From positions 1 to 64,000 of IMG/VR virus record IMGVR_UViG_3300049617_000088: DNA of 64,000 bases. One strand, 5' to 3'. Every line of letters starts with the position of its first letter. Within the stretch, counting starts at the first letter, position 1. The notes below the pieces were generated by a model. That model was not told the origin of the DNA. It ran no database searches and saw nothing but the letters and a program-made list of their open reading frames with translations. The DNA comes from a virus. The translations under genes and the position numbers were made by a program. This document shows positions 24,820-33,031 of the stretch, piece after piece.

Positions 24820-24939
24820 TGGAACGGGCAGGATTTGAACCTGCAATCTTCACTCGTGATGGAGTTAAAGATAGGCATGCTTGGGGGCTCATCACTGCCC
24901 TTACGAACGCCCGTGTACGCCAATTCCAACCACCGTTCC
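24820..24939 (-). tRNA. Class II (Leu-like) tRNA with anticodon-loop insertion
   Basis: The acceptor GGAACGG/CCGTTCC and T-arm GCAGG-TTCAAAT-CCTGC are perfect, and the D-arm GGAATTGG is Leu-like. Between them, GGGCG can pair with TGCCT around a 30-nt loop, and ATCTT-ACTC pairs with GAGT-AAGAT as a long variable arm. A 7-nt loop would need about 23 nt removed. Anticodon unresolved (Leu AAG or CAG possible). CCA is encoded. Confidence 0.6.
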
Positions 24940-24941
24940 AT

Positions 24942-25160
24942 TTATCTAATAAACCCGTGATATCTGTCCCACCATTCTTTAGAATATAAAACCGTTCCGT
25001 GTGAATCTCTTTCGAGCTTCTGACAGGAAGCACATTCACAATGAGAACCAAATTGTTTACCTGGATGTGCTATTGGATCTTCCAAATCAGGCTCAATAGT
25101 ACAATCCATATCACAAGAATACTTCTCATAGCATTCGGGACATGAATGATAATGATTCAT
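24942..25160 (-). CDS. Cysteine-rich protein, 72 aa
   Basis: Two cysteine groups (CPECYEKYSCDMDC and CECASC) suggest zinc binding. Function unknown. Ends next to the tRNA at 24820-24939. Confidence 0.6.
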   Translation of the reverse strand: MNHYHSCPECYEKYSCDMDCTIEPDLEDPIAHPGKQFGSHCECASCQKLERDSHGTVLYSKEWWDRYHGFIR

Positions 25161-25354
25161 CAGTTAGAGTTAGTATACTTATACCAAACCTTATTCTCGT
25201 CATGAGCATAAACCTTACTCTTACCATGCTCGCGCCAATCCAGATCATAAATAATACGATCTGTATCGGGATCCTGGCGAATGCACTCCACATAAGCCGA
25301 ATGCGGGTTACCCTGGACAACCAAACGATCACCAATCTTAACCATTGTTTTCAT
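25160..25354 (-). CDS. Hypothetical protein, 64 aa
   Basis: AGGAGG lies just upstream; the ATG at 25345 is an alternative start. Small beta-rich sequence (KIGDRLVVQGNPHSAYVEC) suggesting an SH3-like fold. It has a promoter and the conserved 16-bp element directly upstream. Confidence 0.6.
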   Translation of the reverse strand: MKTMVKIGDRLVVQGNPHSAYVECIRQDPDTDRIIYDLDWREHGKSKVYAHDENKVWYKYTNSN

Positions 25355-25379
25355 TGCCTCCTGTAACATTAGACGCCGA

Positions 25380-25395
25380 CCGTTTTACGATGGGT
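25380..25395 (-). promoter_or_regulatory. Conserved 16-bp upstream element, copy 2
   Basis: The minus strand reads ACCCATCGTAAAACG, then nine bases later TAATGT. A good sigma70 promoter lies just upstream at 25408-25436, which places this element near the 5' end of the resulting mRNA. Confidence 0.55.
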
Positions 25396-25407
25396 GTCAG
25401 TTTATAG

Positions 25408-25436
25408 AATATAGTTATAGCGTTAAGTTTTGTCAA
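25408..25436 (-). promoter_or_regulatory. Sigma70-like promoter
   Basis: On the minus strand TTGACA (25431-25436) and TATATT (25408-25413) are separated by exactly 17 bp. It would transcribe the 25354 gene and those downstream. Confidence 0.7.
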
Positions 25437-25457
25437 GCTAAGATCAATTAATAACTT

Positions 25458-25757
25458 TCACTTGGCGGCGGGGATGCTGGGATCCGGGACGCTGGCAGGA
25501 GAAATTATACAATGGCACACAACGCCTGCACGAGGGGCAGGAGGAGAAGAGATAAACTCTGCTTTAGCCCCCGGAGAACAGACATGAGATGTATGATCAT
25601 TATCAATCTGAAAGAATTCGTCTTTACACGGTTCTTTAATTGCCGGTTTATCTCGACAAGCATCCACTTTGAATGCAAAAAAGAATCCACCTAGAATAAC
25701 AATGGCAGCTAAAAATAAGAAAAATCTTAAAGATTTAGCATCAGATTCATCAGACAT
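25458..25757 (-). CDS. Single-pass membrane protein with Cys-containing exterior
   Basis: One hydrophobic segment near the N-terminus (FFLFLAAIVILGGFFFAF), then a domain with five cysteines (VDACRDKPAIKEPCKDEF). Likely anchored in the inner membrane. Unknown function. Confidence 0.6.
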   Translation of the reverse strand: MSDESDAKSLRFFLFLAAIVILGGFFFAFKVDACRDKPAIKEPCKDEFFQIDNDHTSHVCSPGAKAEFISSPPAPRAGVVCHCIISPASVPDPSIPAAK

Positions 25758-25761
25758 AATA

Positions 25762-26301
25762 TTACCTCTTATTTAAAGTAGCAATGAACTTATTTGCAAG
25801 TTCAGTATGAGTCGGGAAAGACAATTGTGTTGGTTGAAAATATCTAGCAATGTCGGACACTTCCTCATTGGGCTCGAATAAATTCAAAAACTTTTCGAAA
25901 TCTGTAAGCTGAAGATTAAAACGACAGAAAACAAGCAGGTTGCCATTCATAGCAGAGACGACATCATATAATGAAAACTCTTCTGTCTTTGAAGGAATAC
26001 CTAATTCCTCTTTCATTTCTCTTACAGCGGCTTGTTGCCAGGTTTCACCAGCATCAATGTAACCAGAAGGTAAAGCCCATTTGCCTTTTTGTGGTTCGAT
26101 ATTACGCTGTTCAACCAGTAATCCACGACTACCAACTCCATAAAATCTATCATCCATTAAGACAGGAATCATCATTACAACAACTGGCAATGGATTAATA
26201 TAAGAAATGTTCTGACAACGATCACACTTCTTTGGCCAAGGCATATTAGTAAACATTGTTCCGCAATAAGAGCAATGTGCATTCTTTGTAGGCTCAATCA
26301 T
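25762..26301 (-). CDS. Nudix hydrolase with zinc ribbon (NudC-like)
   Basis: An N-terminal zinc ribbon (CSYCG, CDRCQ) precedes the Nudix box GYIDAGETWQQAAVREMKEE. The combination resembles NADH pyrophosphatases, which also remove NAD caps from RNA, but the NudC-specific SQPWPFPxS motif is absent. The substrate is therefore open. Confidence 0.85.
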   Translation of the reverse strand: MIEPTKNAHCSYCGTMFTNMPWPKKCDRCQNISYINPLPVVVMMIPVLMDDRFYGVGSRGLLVEQRNIEPQKGKWALPSGYIDAGETWQQAAVREMKEELGIPSKTEEFSLYDVVSAMNGNLLVFCRFNLQLTDFEKFLNLFEPNEEVSDIARYFQPTQLSFPTHTELANKFIATLNKR

Positions 26302-26882
26302 TTGATTTTCTTATCTATCGCGAGCTGCAATCTTTCTTCTACATAAACAAGATGTTTACGAGGGAACCAAAGCTGTGGAGCTACTCTAAAATTATTTTTT
26401 TTACAGCCGTCTTCGACAATACAACCATATGTTTTTGAATTCCTTTTCCACCATCTTTTAGGAATAGGAGTACGTTCTTCATGATATTGAATACCAAGAT
26501 TCTCTAGAACGAGAAGAGAAGCCCATGCATCATGAGGATGTTCATGCGCCGAGTAGCCTTGAATATGATCATACATGCTGCCATCAGAGTTCTTTTCATA
26601 AACTGAAACAATATTTAGGAACTTTTCTAAAGCACGGGCGCTCTCAAAAGCAATCCAAACACGATCATAACAGTGTTTGGTCTTGGTATGATAGCTAAGA
26701 CTAGTACCATCCTTATATTTCTTAACCTTCTTCGTATGTTTACAAGACCTAGAGCACATCGCCTGACAAGCGTTATAGGTTTCAATACCTAGCTCCCACA
26801 TTTTGGATAGGAGCGGAGCTATATCTCTATCGATTCTAACTTTAGAATCCTTATAATACATCCATTTATATTTATGTGGCAT
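26298..26882 (-). CDS. Hypothetical protein, 194 aa
   Basis: The start at 26882 overlaps the previous stop as TAATG. A cluster of Cys/His (CQAMCSRSCKH) lies in the first third. Unrecognised soluble protein. Confidence 0.6.
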   Translation of the reverse strand: MPHKYKWMYYKDSKVRIDRDIAPLLSKMWELGIETYNACQAMCSRSCKHTKKVKKYKDGTSLSYHTKTKHCYDRVWIAFESARALEKFLNIVSVYEKNSDGSMYDHIQGYSAHEHPHDAWASLLVLENLGIQYHEERTPIPKRWWKRNSKTYGCIVEDGCKKNNFRVAPQLWFPRKHLVYVEERLQLAIDKKIK

Positions 26883-27283
26883 TACCAAAACACTTTCAAG
26901 TTATCATAACGATGAAGATAGCGTCTTACTTCAGATGCATACTCCCTATAATACGGGGTATGATCTATATTATATTGAATTTCATCTTCCAAATTGTACC
27001 AAAAATAAGTTTCTTTTAAATATCTATGGTACAAAGCTAAGTTCAAAGCGACGTTCTGTTGTTTTGATTCATAACAACTGATGACTGCTCCAGCTCTAAC
27101 GATGGTATAATTGAGAGCTTGATCACAAATGCCTGTCCATAACTCTGAACCGAACGAATCATCTACAATATTATAAACATAATGATACAGCTTATCTTTT
27201 ATAGATGGAGGATCAATCGTAACTGCTAACCAACCAGCAGACGTTTTGATTAAATTACCGACAGAATGTATCGATTGAAACAT
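26882..27283 (-). CDS. Hypothetical protein, 133 aa
   Basis: Aromatic-rich helical protein with no known motif. AGGAAAGT precedes the ATG. It is in frame with the preceding TAG-terminated gene. Confidence 0.6.
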   Translation of the reverse strand: MFQSIHSVGNLIKTSAGWLAVTIDPPSIKDKLYHYVYNIVDDSFGSELWTGICDQALNYTIVRAGAVISCYESKQQNVALNLALYHRYLKETYFWYNLEDEIQYNIDHTPYYREYASEVRRYLHRYDNLKVFW

Positions 27284-27289
27284 ACTTTC

Positions 27290-28003
27290 CTATTGAACGA
27301 TGGTCAAATGTCTCTTAACTTTATTCTTCTTGACACCATGAGCTGCAAAAGCAATTCCATAGTTACCTTGGAATAGACGAGCAACATCAAAACAGAGGCG
27401 ACAATCTGAACAACCAACCCCTCTCGTTTGATTAGGACAAGGAATCCACTTTGTATCCGACCCAGAAAGGTAGTACGATCTCTCACTTGGATGTTCTGCA
27501 ACCACAATGGCAGGCGCATAACCTTGTTGCCGAGCTTCTGCAACCTCTTCAGTAGTAGAAACAGAGGCTAGCATGGCTACATTACTCCAGATTGAAGCTG
27601 GAACGTGCTGCCAAGCATGAGTATAAGACCAAGCAATACCACCACCACGTTCCTGCCAACGACCAACTGCATTGTTAATCAATCGTGAGCCAGCTAAAGT
27701 ACGACTATCACCTGATACATGCAGCCTCATATCTCGTCCTTGAGGTACCGAGCCACCCTTGTAAGAGTTATTAATAGCGTTGGCTTCAGCACGAGCAGCT
27801 TGTAGAGGAGATAAGCCTGCGGCTTCCTCATCCAAACGATGAACATGAATACCAGTATGTCCTACTTGAGCATAGCACTCCTCTCCCATAAGAGAGCAAG
27901 TTTTGGGACAAGAAGCCTTAATAGACACATAGGTAGCATCTACCTTTTTAGAGCCCATAATCTTGGTGTTACCTGATTCCGAAACATATATTGCGCCGTT
28001 CAT
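27290..28003 (-). CDS. Conserved phage-type protein with Cys clusters, 237 aa
   Basis: Two cysteine clusters (CPKTCSLMGEECYA near residue 35, CPNQTRGVGCSDCRLC near 205) frame a domain with RLHVSGDSRT and WSYTHAW. The pattern suggests metal or Fe-S binding and an (alpha/beta) barrel. I recognise the type from phage genomes but not a function. GGAGGAGG precedes the start, and the 16-bp element lies upstream. Ends with TAG. Confidence 0.7.
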   Translation of the reverse strand: MNGAIYVSESGNTKIMGSKKVDATYVSIKASCPKTCSLMGEECYAQVGHTGIHVHRLDEEAAGLSPLQAARAEANAINNSYKGGSVPQGRDMRLHVSGDSRTLAGSRLINNAVGRWQERGGGIAWSYTHAWQHVPASIWSNVAMLASVSTTEEVAEARQQGYAPAIVVAEHPSERSYYLSGSDTKWIPCPNQTRGVGCSDCRLCFDVARLFQGNYGIAFAAHGVKKNKVKRHLTIVQ

Positions 28004-28033
28004 AGAATACGTGCCTCCTCCTTACCTACATCC

Positions 28034-28050
28034 AACGTTTTACGATGGGT
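28034..28050 (-). promoter_or_regulatory. Conserved 16-bp upstream element, copy 3
   Basis: The minus strand reads TTACCCATCGTAAAACG about 30 bp before the start at 28003. An imperfect 10-bp hairpin lies immediately upstream (28055-28081). Confidence 0.5.
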
Positions 28051-28132
28051 AACTAGGAGCCCAATCTTTAGAATTGAGCCCCTAAATACCACTATCCTTA
28101 GGGCGCGAATTTAATTGGATCGCACTTACCAA

Positions 28133-29359
28133 TTAAAAATCAGAAGACGAACCTCCGCCACCCGAATCGCCACCACCAAAACCACCACCATCATTAGATC
28201 CACCGCCGTCAGAGCTAGATCCACCCCAATCAAACGAACTGCTGGAAGAACTAGAGCTGGAATCATCATCCCTGCGACGCCTACGATCATCTTCCTCTTC
28301 TCTCTCACGAGCACGACGAGCCTCTTCGCGACGTTCATTTGTACGTCGCTCCTCTGCTGCCCGCTCACGCTCTCGTTCCCTAGCTTCTGCTCGCTCTCTG
28401 GCTTCATAAAGCTCCTCAACAGCTACTGCTGTAACCGCTGCTGCCGCAACTGCTGGCACCACATGAGAAGTCTTCATTGCGGGAGCCTGCGGAGGCTCTG
28501 GAACGAATGGAGAAGTAACTGGATAGCTTGGATAAGAAGGCTGTCGGGGAGGCATAGAAGGAACAGGAATGTACGGTGTAGTTGCAGTGGCAACGTACCT
28601 ATCATTCTCTTCCTCACGCCGCCTTCGAATAGCCTCTAACTCTCGTTCATCTTGAGCTTCTCGCCTACGCTTCTCTTCCTCAGCTTTATCGGAAAGAAAA
28701 AAAGCAAGCATAACACCACTGACTAGTACGCCTAGAACCACCAAGACAAACCAGATAACTCCACTAGAGCCACCCGAATCTGGAGTACCAGAGACATTAG
28801 TTTGTGGAACTGGAACAGTTGATTGCTGTTGCGGAGGAGATACAGGAGCTGGTGCAGCCTGTTGATTAGCACGGCTTGACATGAGAGCAGAAAGTGTATC
28901 TAAAGTCTCTGCAAACCCACCATAGAAATCACCCTTCTTAAGGTGAGGATTAAGATGTTGTTTTAGAATATCCTGCGTTTGGAGATCGGTAATATCTCCT
29001 TCAACACCTTTACCAGTCTGGATACGAGACTTGCGCTCCTTCAAAGCCACAAGAATCAAAACTCCGTTATCCAACCCGCGCTTACCAATGCCCCAAGATT
29101 TCCATGTAGCTTGGGCAGCATCTTCAATATTATCTCCATCCATATCCTGGAGTAAAAGGATACCGAACTCATTCTTGGTAGCCCTACTAATACGATCGAT
29201 CTTCTGATTCAGCTCTTGAATATCGCGTACGGACATTCGACCTGTTTGATCAGATACATATCCACCATGCTCTGGAGCAGGTGGAGGTGTAAAAGCCATA
29301 CCATTGATAGCAAACAGAGTTGCTGCCATGGCAACCAACAACATCACATACCTTTTCAT
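28133..29359 (-). CDS. TPM-domain (YgcG-like) exported membrane protein
   Basis: A signal peptide (MKRYVMLLVAMAATLFAING) is followed by a TPM domain (residues 30-150; YVSDQTGRMS, LLQDMDGDN, RGLDNGVLILVA), a transmembrane segment (VIWFVLVVLGVLVSGVML), a long charged coiled coil and a Ser/Gly-rich tail. Such proteins accompany LemA in bacteria, and a LemA homologue lies two genes upstream. 408 residues. Confidence 0.85.
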   Translation of the reverse strand: MKRYVMLLVAMAATLFAINGMAFTPPPAPEHGGYVSDQTGRMSVRDIQELNQKIDRISRATKNEFGILLLQDMDGDNIEDAAQATWKSWGIGKRGLDNGVLILVALKERKSRIQTGKGVEGDITDLQTQDILKQHLNPHLKKGDFYGGFAETLDTLSALMSSRANQQAAPAPVSPPQQQSTVPVPQTNVSGTPDSGGSSGVIWFVLVVLGVLVSGVMLAFFLSDKAEEEKRRREAQDERELEAIRRRREEENDRYVATATTPYIPVPSMPPRQPSYPSYPVTSPFVPEPPQAPAMKTSHVVPAVAAAAVTAVAVEELYEARERAEARERERERAAEERRTNERREEARRAREREEEDDRRRRRDDDSSSSSSSSSFDWGGSSSDGGGSNDGGGFGGGDSGGGGSSSDF

Positions 29360-29372
29360 TATCTAAACTCCT

Positions 29373-29582
29373 TTAAAAATCACTAGAAGAACCGCCACCA
29401 CCAGAACCACCACCGCCAAATCCACCACCATCGGAAGATCCACCGGATGAACCGCCTGAACTACCACCATCGAAAATAGCCCCAAGAATGGCAAAGAATA
29501 CTTCAGCTATTCCGAGCCAAATACAGAGCACTAAAAGCAGTACAGCAGCGACAATGAGACCAACAATCATTAAAGCTGACAT
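29373..29582 (-). CDS. Small membrane protein with Gly/Ser tail
   Basis: One N-terminal membrane segment (LIVAAVLLLVLCIWLGI), then a Gly/Ser-rich tail ending in GGGGSSSDF, identical to the end of the TPM protein next door. The shared end suggests both are handled by the same factor. Confidence 0.7.
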   Translation of the reverse strand: MSALMIVGLIVAAVLLLVLCIWLGIAEVFFAILGAIFDGGSSGGSSGGSSDGGGFGGGGSGGGGSSSDF

Positions 29583-29587
29583 GATGA

Positions 29588-30313
29588 TTACCTACTCGGG
29601 CTAGCAGGAGTTGCAGGTTGAACAGCAGGAGCGGCAGCAGGACTTCCAAAATCGATCTTTGGAGCTACCTTGGCATCCGAATCTGCCTGGAAAGGAATGC
29701 GAGGTCTAAACTCATGACCAGTAATAGGATTGATAATCTTACCACTGACATGTCGAAGCTCCTTATTGAACTCAAACACCTTATCATTGTAGACTTCGCG
29801 AGCCCTCAAGAGACGATTCTCAGTCCCTTCAATTTGAATTTGAAGATCGTGGAACGCAGGAGTAGCTGCCAGTGTAGGATACTGGGCAGGAGCCTGTACC
29901 ATTAAACGGCTCATCTGAGTACCCAAAGTAGATTGGGCTTGCTGGAAAGCGGCAAGCTTCTGCGGATCAGAGAAGTCATCACTCTTGGGATCAAGCCTGA
30001 TTTCAGGGCGAGTTGCATTAGCTTGTGCCTGAGCAATGGCTACCAGGGTAGTCTCCTCATGTGCAGCAGAGCCTTTAACAACGCTGACTAATTGAGGAAT
30101 CATATCAGCACGTCGCTGAAGGTTAGACTCATAATCGCCCCAAGCCTTATTACAATCCTCGTCCTTATCGACCAAGGTATCATACTTGATGGTACCCTTC
30201 TCGACAACGTTATCACCCTGTTTGAAACCAACATCCTCCATGTGTTGCTTAACGTCGCAACCTACAGTTGCCAGCAACAGAGCCACACACGCAATAGAAC
30301 TATAGATTCGCAT
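29588..30313 (-). CDS. LemA-family lipoprotein
   Basis: A lipobox (LLLATVGC) is followed by the LemA helical bundle: SNLQRRADMIPQLVSVV and a later RLLRAREVYNDKVFEFN, the signature of the family. LemA proteins are membrane-associated with unclear function, often beside TPM/YgcG proteins, as here. Confidence 0.88.
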   Translation of the reverse strand: MRIYSSIACVALLLATVGCDVKQHMEDVGFKQGDNVVEKGTIKYDTLVDKDEDCNKAWGDYESNLQRRADMIPQLVSVVKGSAAHEETTLVAIAQAQANATRPEIRLDPKSDDFSDPQKLAAFQQAQSTLGTQMSRLMVQAPAQYPTLAATPAFHDLQIQIEGTENRLLRAREVYNDKVFEFNKELRHVSGKIINPITGHEFRPRIPFQADSDAKVAPKIDFGSPAAAPAVQPATPASPSR

Positions 30314-30314
30314 T

Positions 30315-30596
30315 TTACTTCTTACCTTTCTTATTGTGTTGAGTTTGATCTGCCTTGGAAACTGGCGCCTTGCTAGGAGCCTCGACCTTCTCTACCTTCG
30401 GAGTCTCTTTAGGCTGTTGCTCCTTAACGAGCAAAGCTTGGAGCTTAGCCCTCTGCCTCTTGGCATGGGGTTCGGGCGGAAGCTTATCGAGCTTCTGCTG
30501 AGTGGATAGGGCGTTATACGCCTTAAGCCTAAGCTCAGCGGCGTTTCGACGAAACTCACGAACTGCACGGGTAATAGGAAATCCACGATGTGACAT
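30315..30596 (-). CDS. Basic hypothetical protein, 93 aa
   Basis: Lys/Arg-rich throughout (AKRQRAKLQALLVKEQ) with a KKGKK end. It may bind nucleic acid. It directly precedes lemA by one base. Confidence 0.55.
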   Translation of the reverse strand: MSHRGFPITRAVREFRRNAAELRLKAYNALSTQQKLDKLPPEPHAKRQRAKLQALLVKEQQPKETPKVEKVEAPSKAPVSKADQTQHNKKGKK

Positions 30597-30608
30597 ATTT
30601 ATATTCCT

Positions 30609-30803
30609 TTAAACTTTCTTGTTGTTGAGAAATGTGTTAACTTCTATAACGTACAGCATCTTTTTAGCTTTACACCATTCTGCACTATGGCGTAATGCAT
30701 ACTTAAATCTACGCCAAGCCTTATCTGCCTTAGCTTTTGAGGTGAACATTCCGACAATAATCTTACGATCTGCTTTGGCATACAATGGAAAAATAAACAT
30801 CAT
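30609..30803 (-). CDS. Hypothetical protein, 64 aa
   Basis: Basic, helical small protein (KADKAWRRFKYALRHSAEW). No recognised family. Overlaps the next Nudix gene by 4 nt. Confidence 0.55.
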   Translation of the reverse strand: MMFIFPLYAKADRKIIVGMFTSKAKADKAWRRFKYALRHSAEWCKAKKMLYVIEVNTFLNNKKV

Positions 30804-31225
30804 TCACCTTCTAATTTAACGTTGGGAAACATAGTTTTAAAAATATCTAATGTCTTACGATTATAAGCTCCGAAAGCAGCCTTACTGCAAGTAACTTCCT
30901 CAGGTGTTAGCCATTTAACAGAACCTTCTTCTGAGTCTCGTGGGAGACCTTCCCAATGGGCGGCATAGAAACAAGTGCTATAAAAATCTTCTGCATTAAC
31001 TCCGTCACCTAATTCTACTCGCTTATATATTTCAAGACAAGAGGTGACGACAATTCCAGTCTCTTCCAGGGTCTCACGAATGGCTGCATCCATAGCATTT
31101 TTATCGCCGGCAGTGGGATCAAGCTTACCGCCTGGAAGACCGTACTTGGTGCGATCATTACGACGAGTAATCCCAAGAATAAGACCCTCAGGATTGACCA
31201 CTAGCATTACACCAGCTTCTCTCAT
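30800..31225 (-). CDS. Nudix hydrolase (MutT-like)
   Basis: 141 residues. The Nudix box begins GGKLDPTAGDKNAMDAA and continues IRETLEETGI, with two extra residues between its halves. It starts MREAGVMLVVNPEGLILG, a typical beta-strand pair. The substrate (nucleotide, sugar nucleotide or cap) cannot be told. Confidence 0.85.
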   Translation of the reverse strand: MREAGVMLVVNPEGLILGITRRNDRTKYGLPGGKLDPTAGDKNAMDAAIRETLEETGIVVTSCLEIYKRVELGDGVNAEDFYSTCFYAAHWEGLPRDSEEGSVKWLTPEEVTCSKAAFGAYNRKTLDIFKTMFPNVKLEGE

Positions 31226-31512
31226 GTTAGTTCCTCTGCCTCTACAGTGGCTACCATAGCTTCAATTTGATCGTAATAAGCTCCAGAGAATGAAACCTCA
31301 TTCCTAGTTTTATAAAGGCTGTTTCTCCAAACTATGAAAGTAGGATATGACTTATCTTCATAGAGAGAAATCTCTCCTTCCACCTTAGATCCATCCGAAG
31401 CACGTAGTATTACTTTACGTTTTCTAAGTGTTACAGCCGCCAACTTCTTGCGAGCTAGTTCTTTCTCTAGCTCTTCGACAGAGTAACTTTCAATATATCT
31501 AGGTTCGTCCAT
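31222..31512 (-). CDS. Hypothetical protein, 96 aa
   Basis: Short helix then a beta-rich domain (KVILRASDGSKVEGEISLYED). Unrecognised. Overlaps the Nudix gene by 4 nt. Confidence 0.55.
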   Translation of the reverse strand: MDEPRYIESYSVEELEKELARKKLAAVTLRKRKVILRASDGSKVEGEISLYEDKSYPTFIVWRNSLYKTRNEVSFSGAYYDQIEAMVATVEAEELT

Positions 31513-31518
31513 AACGCC

Positions 31519-31812
31519 TCAACAATAGGAACTGGAGGTAGACCAGCCCGCATTACACAATTCAGATTCTAACTGATGAACATCAATTTTCTCAAGCTTC
31601 TTTGAGAGCTGATCGAGCTTTTGATTCAACTCAGCGCGAGACATAGAAGAATCACATTCCATATTTTCAGCGATCCAATTAGCACAAATCAATGCCGGAA
31701 GCTCTGCCTCATCTTTTAGACGATTAACTTCTTTTAAGGCAGCTACAGCCTCTGCAATTTTAGAATTAATTTGTGCAGCAATTACATCAAAATCTTTCTC
31801 TAAATCACTCAT
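31519..31812 (-). CDS. Coiled-coil protein ending in GWSTSSSYC
   Basis: The start at 31812 is preferred. The protein is helical and its last residues (CNAGWSTSSSYC) match the ends of the proteins at 42599 (GWNTSSFNC) and 55689 (GWEHSAVC). A shared C-terminal tag of unknown function. Confidence 0.6.
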   Translation of the reverse strand: MSDLEKDFDVIAAQINSKIAEAVAALKEVNRLKDEAELPALICANWIAENMECDSSMSRAELNQKLDQLSKKLEKIDVHQLESELCNAGWSTSSSYC

Positions 31813-31817
31813 TATAT

Positions 31818-31931
31818 TCACTTTCTTTTTGATTTGCGGTGGCGCCACAAATAAGACAAATGATCTTTAATTCCTTGCCAGAGTCCCTGACAAGAACAAA
31901 AATAGCCGCTCTCTTTAGAAGAACAAGACAT
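31818..31931 (-). CDS. Small Cys/basic peptide, 37 aa
   Basis: A frame (MSCSSKESGYFCSCQGLW) with a GAGG site 9 nt upstream. It is the first open frame after the structured leader at 31985-32262. Confidence 0.45.
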   Translation of the reverse strand: MSCSSKESGYFCSCQGLWQGIKDHLSYLWRHRKSKRK

Positions 31932-31984
31932 AATTAATACCTCGAATATTAAATGTTAAATGAAGTTAAAAGGATGCGGGGAAA

Positions 31985-32262
31985 CTCGTTTCGGCAATAC
32001 AAACCCGGGGGCTTATATCTGTGTTGTTATCTGAGTAGACCGCTTTTGTATAGCCGGAAAATACCACTTATAATGAATAATGTATTGCTACATTATTTCA
32101 AACTTCATGATAAGTACGACTAGCTAGCATCGTTATCCTTGGTACCGAACTGTTATTCTTGTCAGAACTCCTAAGCAAGGGTGGCTTTCCGGTAGCGACT
32201 CCGGTTCTTATGGGTTTCCATCCCACTAGCTAGGTGCTGCCCAGCCGCGTCTCTTATATACT
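31985..32262 (-). ncRNA. Predicted structured noncoding RNA
   Basis: It begins about 5 nt after a strong promoter and has no coding frame. Helices visible on the minus strand: CTAGCTAG (32226-32233) with CTAGCTAG (32120-32127) enclosing three hairpins (32211-32225, 32189-32204, 32137-32180); an outer stem 32066-32071/32110-32115 around a 9-bp hairpin with a GCAA tetraloop (32076-32097); and a 12-bp stem with one mismatch, 31992-32003/32045-32056. No known class recognised. Confidence 0.6.
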
Positions 32263-32264
32263 AG

Positions 32265-32293
32265 AATATATATCATAAAAATTACGGTGTCAA
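32265..32293 (-). promoter_or_regulatory. Sigma70-like promoter of the structured RNA
   Basis: On the minus strand TTGACA (32288-32293) and TATATT (32265-32270) are separated by exactly 17 bp, one of the best promoter matches in the window. Confidence 0.75.
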
Positions 32294-32334
32294 GCCCCGT
32301 CAATTTTTCAAATAACTGGCACGAACTTTGCAAT

Positions 32335-32664
32335 TCAAGTGTGAGCGGAATTTTGCCAGTCTTTTTGAGATTCCTCAATAATTAACTCGTCTTCAATCTT
32401 CTTTAATTCTTCTTCAACGTCGGCGCGGAGCTTTTGCTTTTCAGCTTCTCGACGCGTTTTAATTCTCTTGACTTCTTTTAACTTTTCTCTAGCTAAACCG
32501 GCAGCGAATAATGGTAATAATAAAATAGCTAATGGCCAAATGGACGTGCCAACAAGCAAATCATCTGTATCATTATCAGACCAATTGAACCATCCATCTG
32601 AAATGAAAGCAATACAGGCGCCCGCTATATAAATGCCAGCAATTAATAATATCTAAAATAACAT
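32335..32664 (-). CDS. Membrane protein with in-frame TAG at codon 4
   Basis: The ATG at 32664 directly follows the previous stop and has GAGGGAG upstream. It reads MLF, then TAG, then ILLIAGIYIAGACIAFISDG and a further 85 residues: two membrane segments and a charged coiled coil. The membrane sequence after the TAG is clearly part of the protein. Either amber readthrough or a nonsense mutation; translation from TTG at 32559 would lose the first membrane segment. Confidence 0.55.
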
Positions 32665-32868
32665 TTATGAACTCCCTCTAGTACTTCCCTTTTGCTGTAA
32701 ACAGTAGAAGCATTCCAATATCCCATGGTTCCCATAAGCTGCCACAAACTCATAGTCATGTCTTCCAATCTTACAGAGAATCCTAGAAACAAAAGGATGC
32801 TTATGCCAGTTAGTAATCGGGCGATAGAAACTAATTCTCTCTAGCCAATCCTTAAATCTTTGAAACAT
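32665..32868 (-). CDS. Hypothetical protein, 67 aa
   Basis: The start at 32868 is preferred to upstream ones because the previous gene overlaps it. Contains CKIGRHDYEF and CFYCLQQ, a possible zinc site. Unknown function. Confidence 0.55.
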   Translation of the reverse strand: MFQRFKDWLERISFYRPITNWHKHPFVSRILCKIGRHDYEFVAAYGNHGILECFYCLQQKGSTRGSS

Positions 32869-33031
32869 TTTTATTTTCCAATTCAAATTCCCAATACAAA
32901 ACTCCATTATCTAATTTATAGTAGAATTCTGTTTGTACATTATAAATTGTCTTAAAATAAATTGGGACAATTTTATGTATCTTTTTAGTACGAATTACTA
33001 TTACTTCATCACCAACACTGAATTTAGCCAT
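32852..33031 (-). CDS. Small beta-rich protein, 59 aa
   Basis: MAKFSVGDEVIVIRTKK is typical of SH3/KOW-like small phage proteins. It starts at the end of the SpoU gene and overlaps the next start. Confidence 0.55.
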   Translation of the reverse strand: MAKFSVGDEVIVIRTKKIHKIVPIYFKTIYNVQTEFYYKLDNGVLYWEFELENKNVSKI

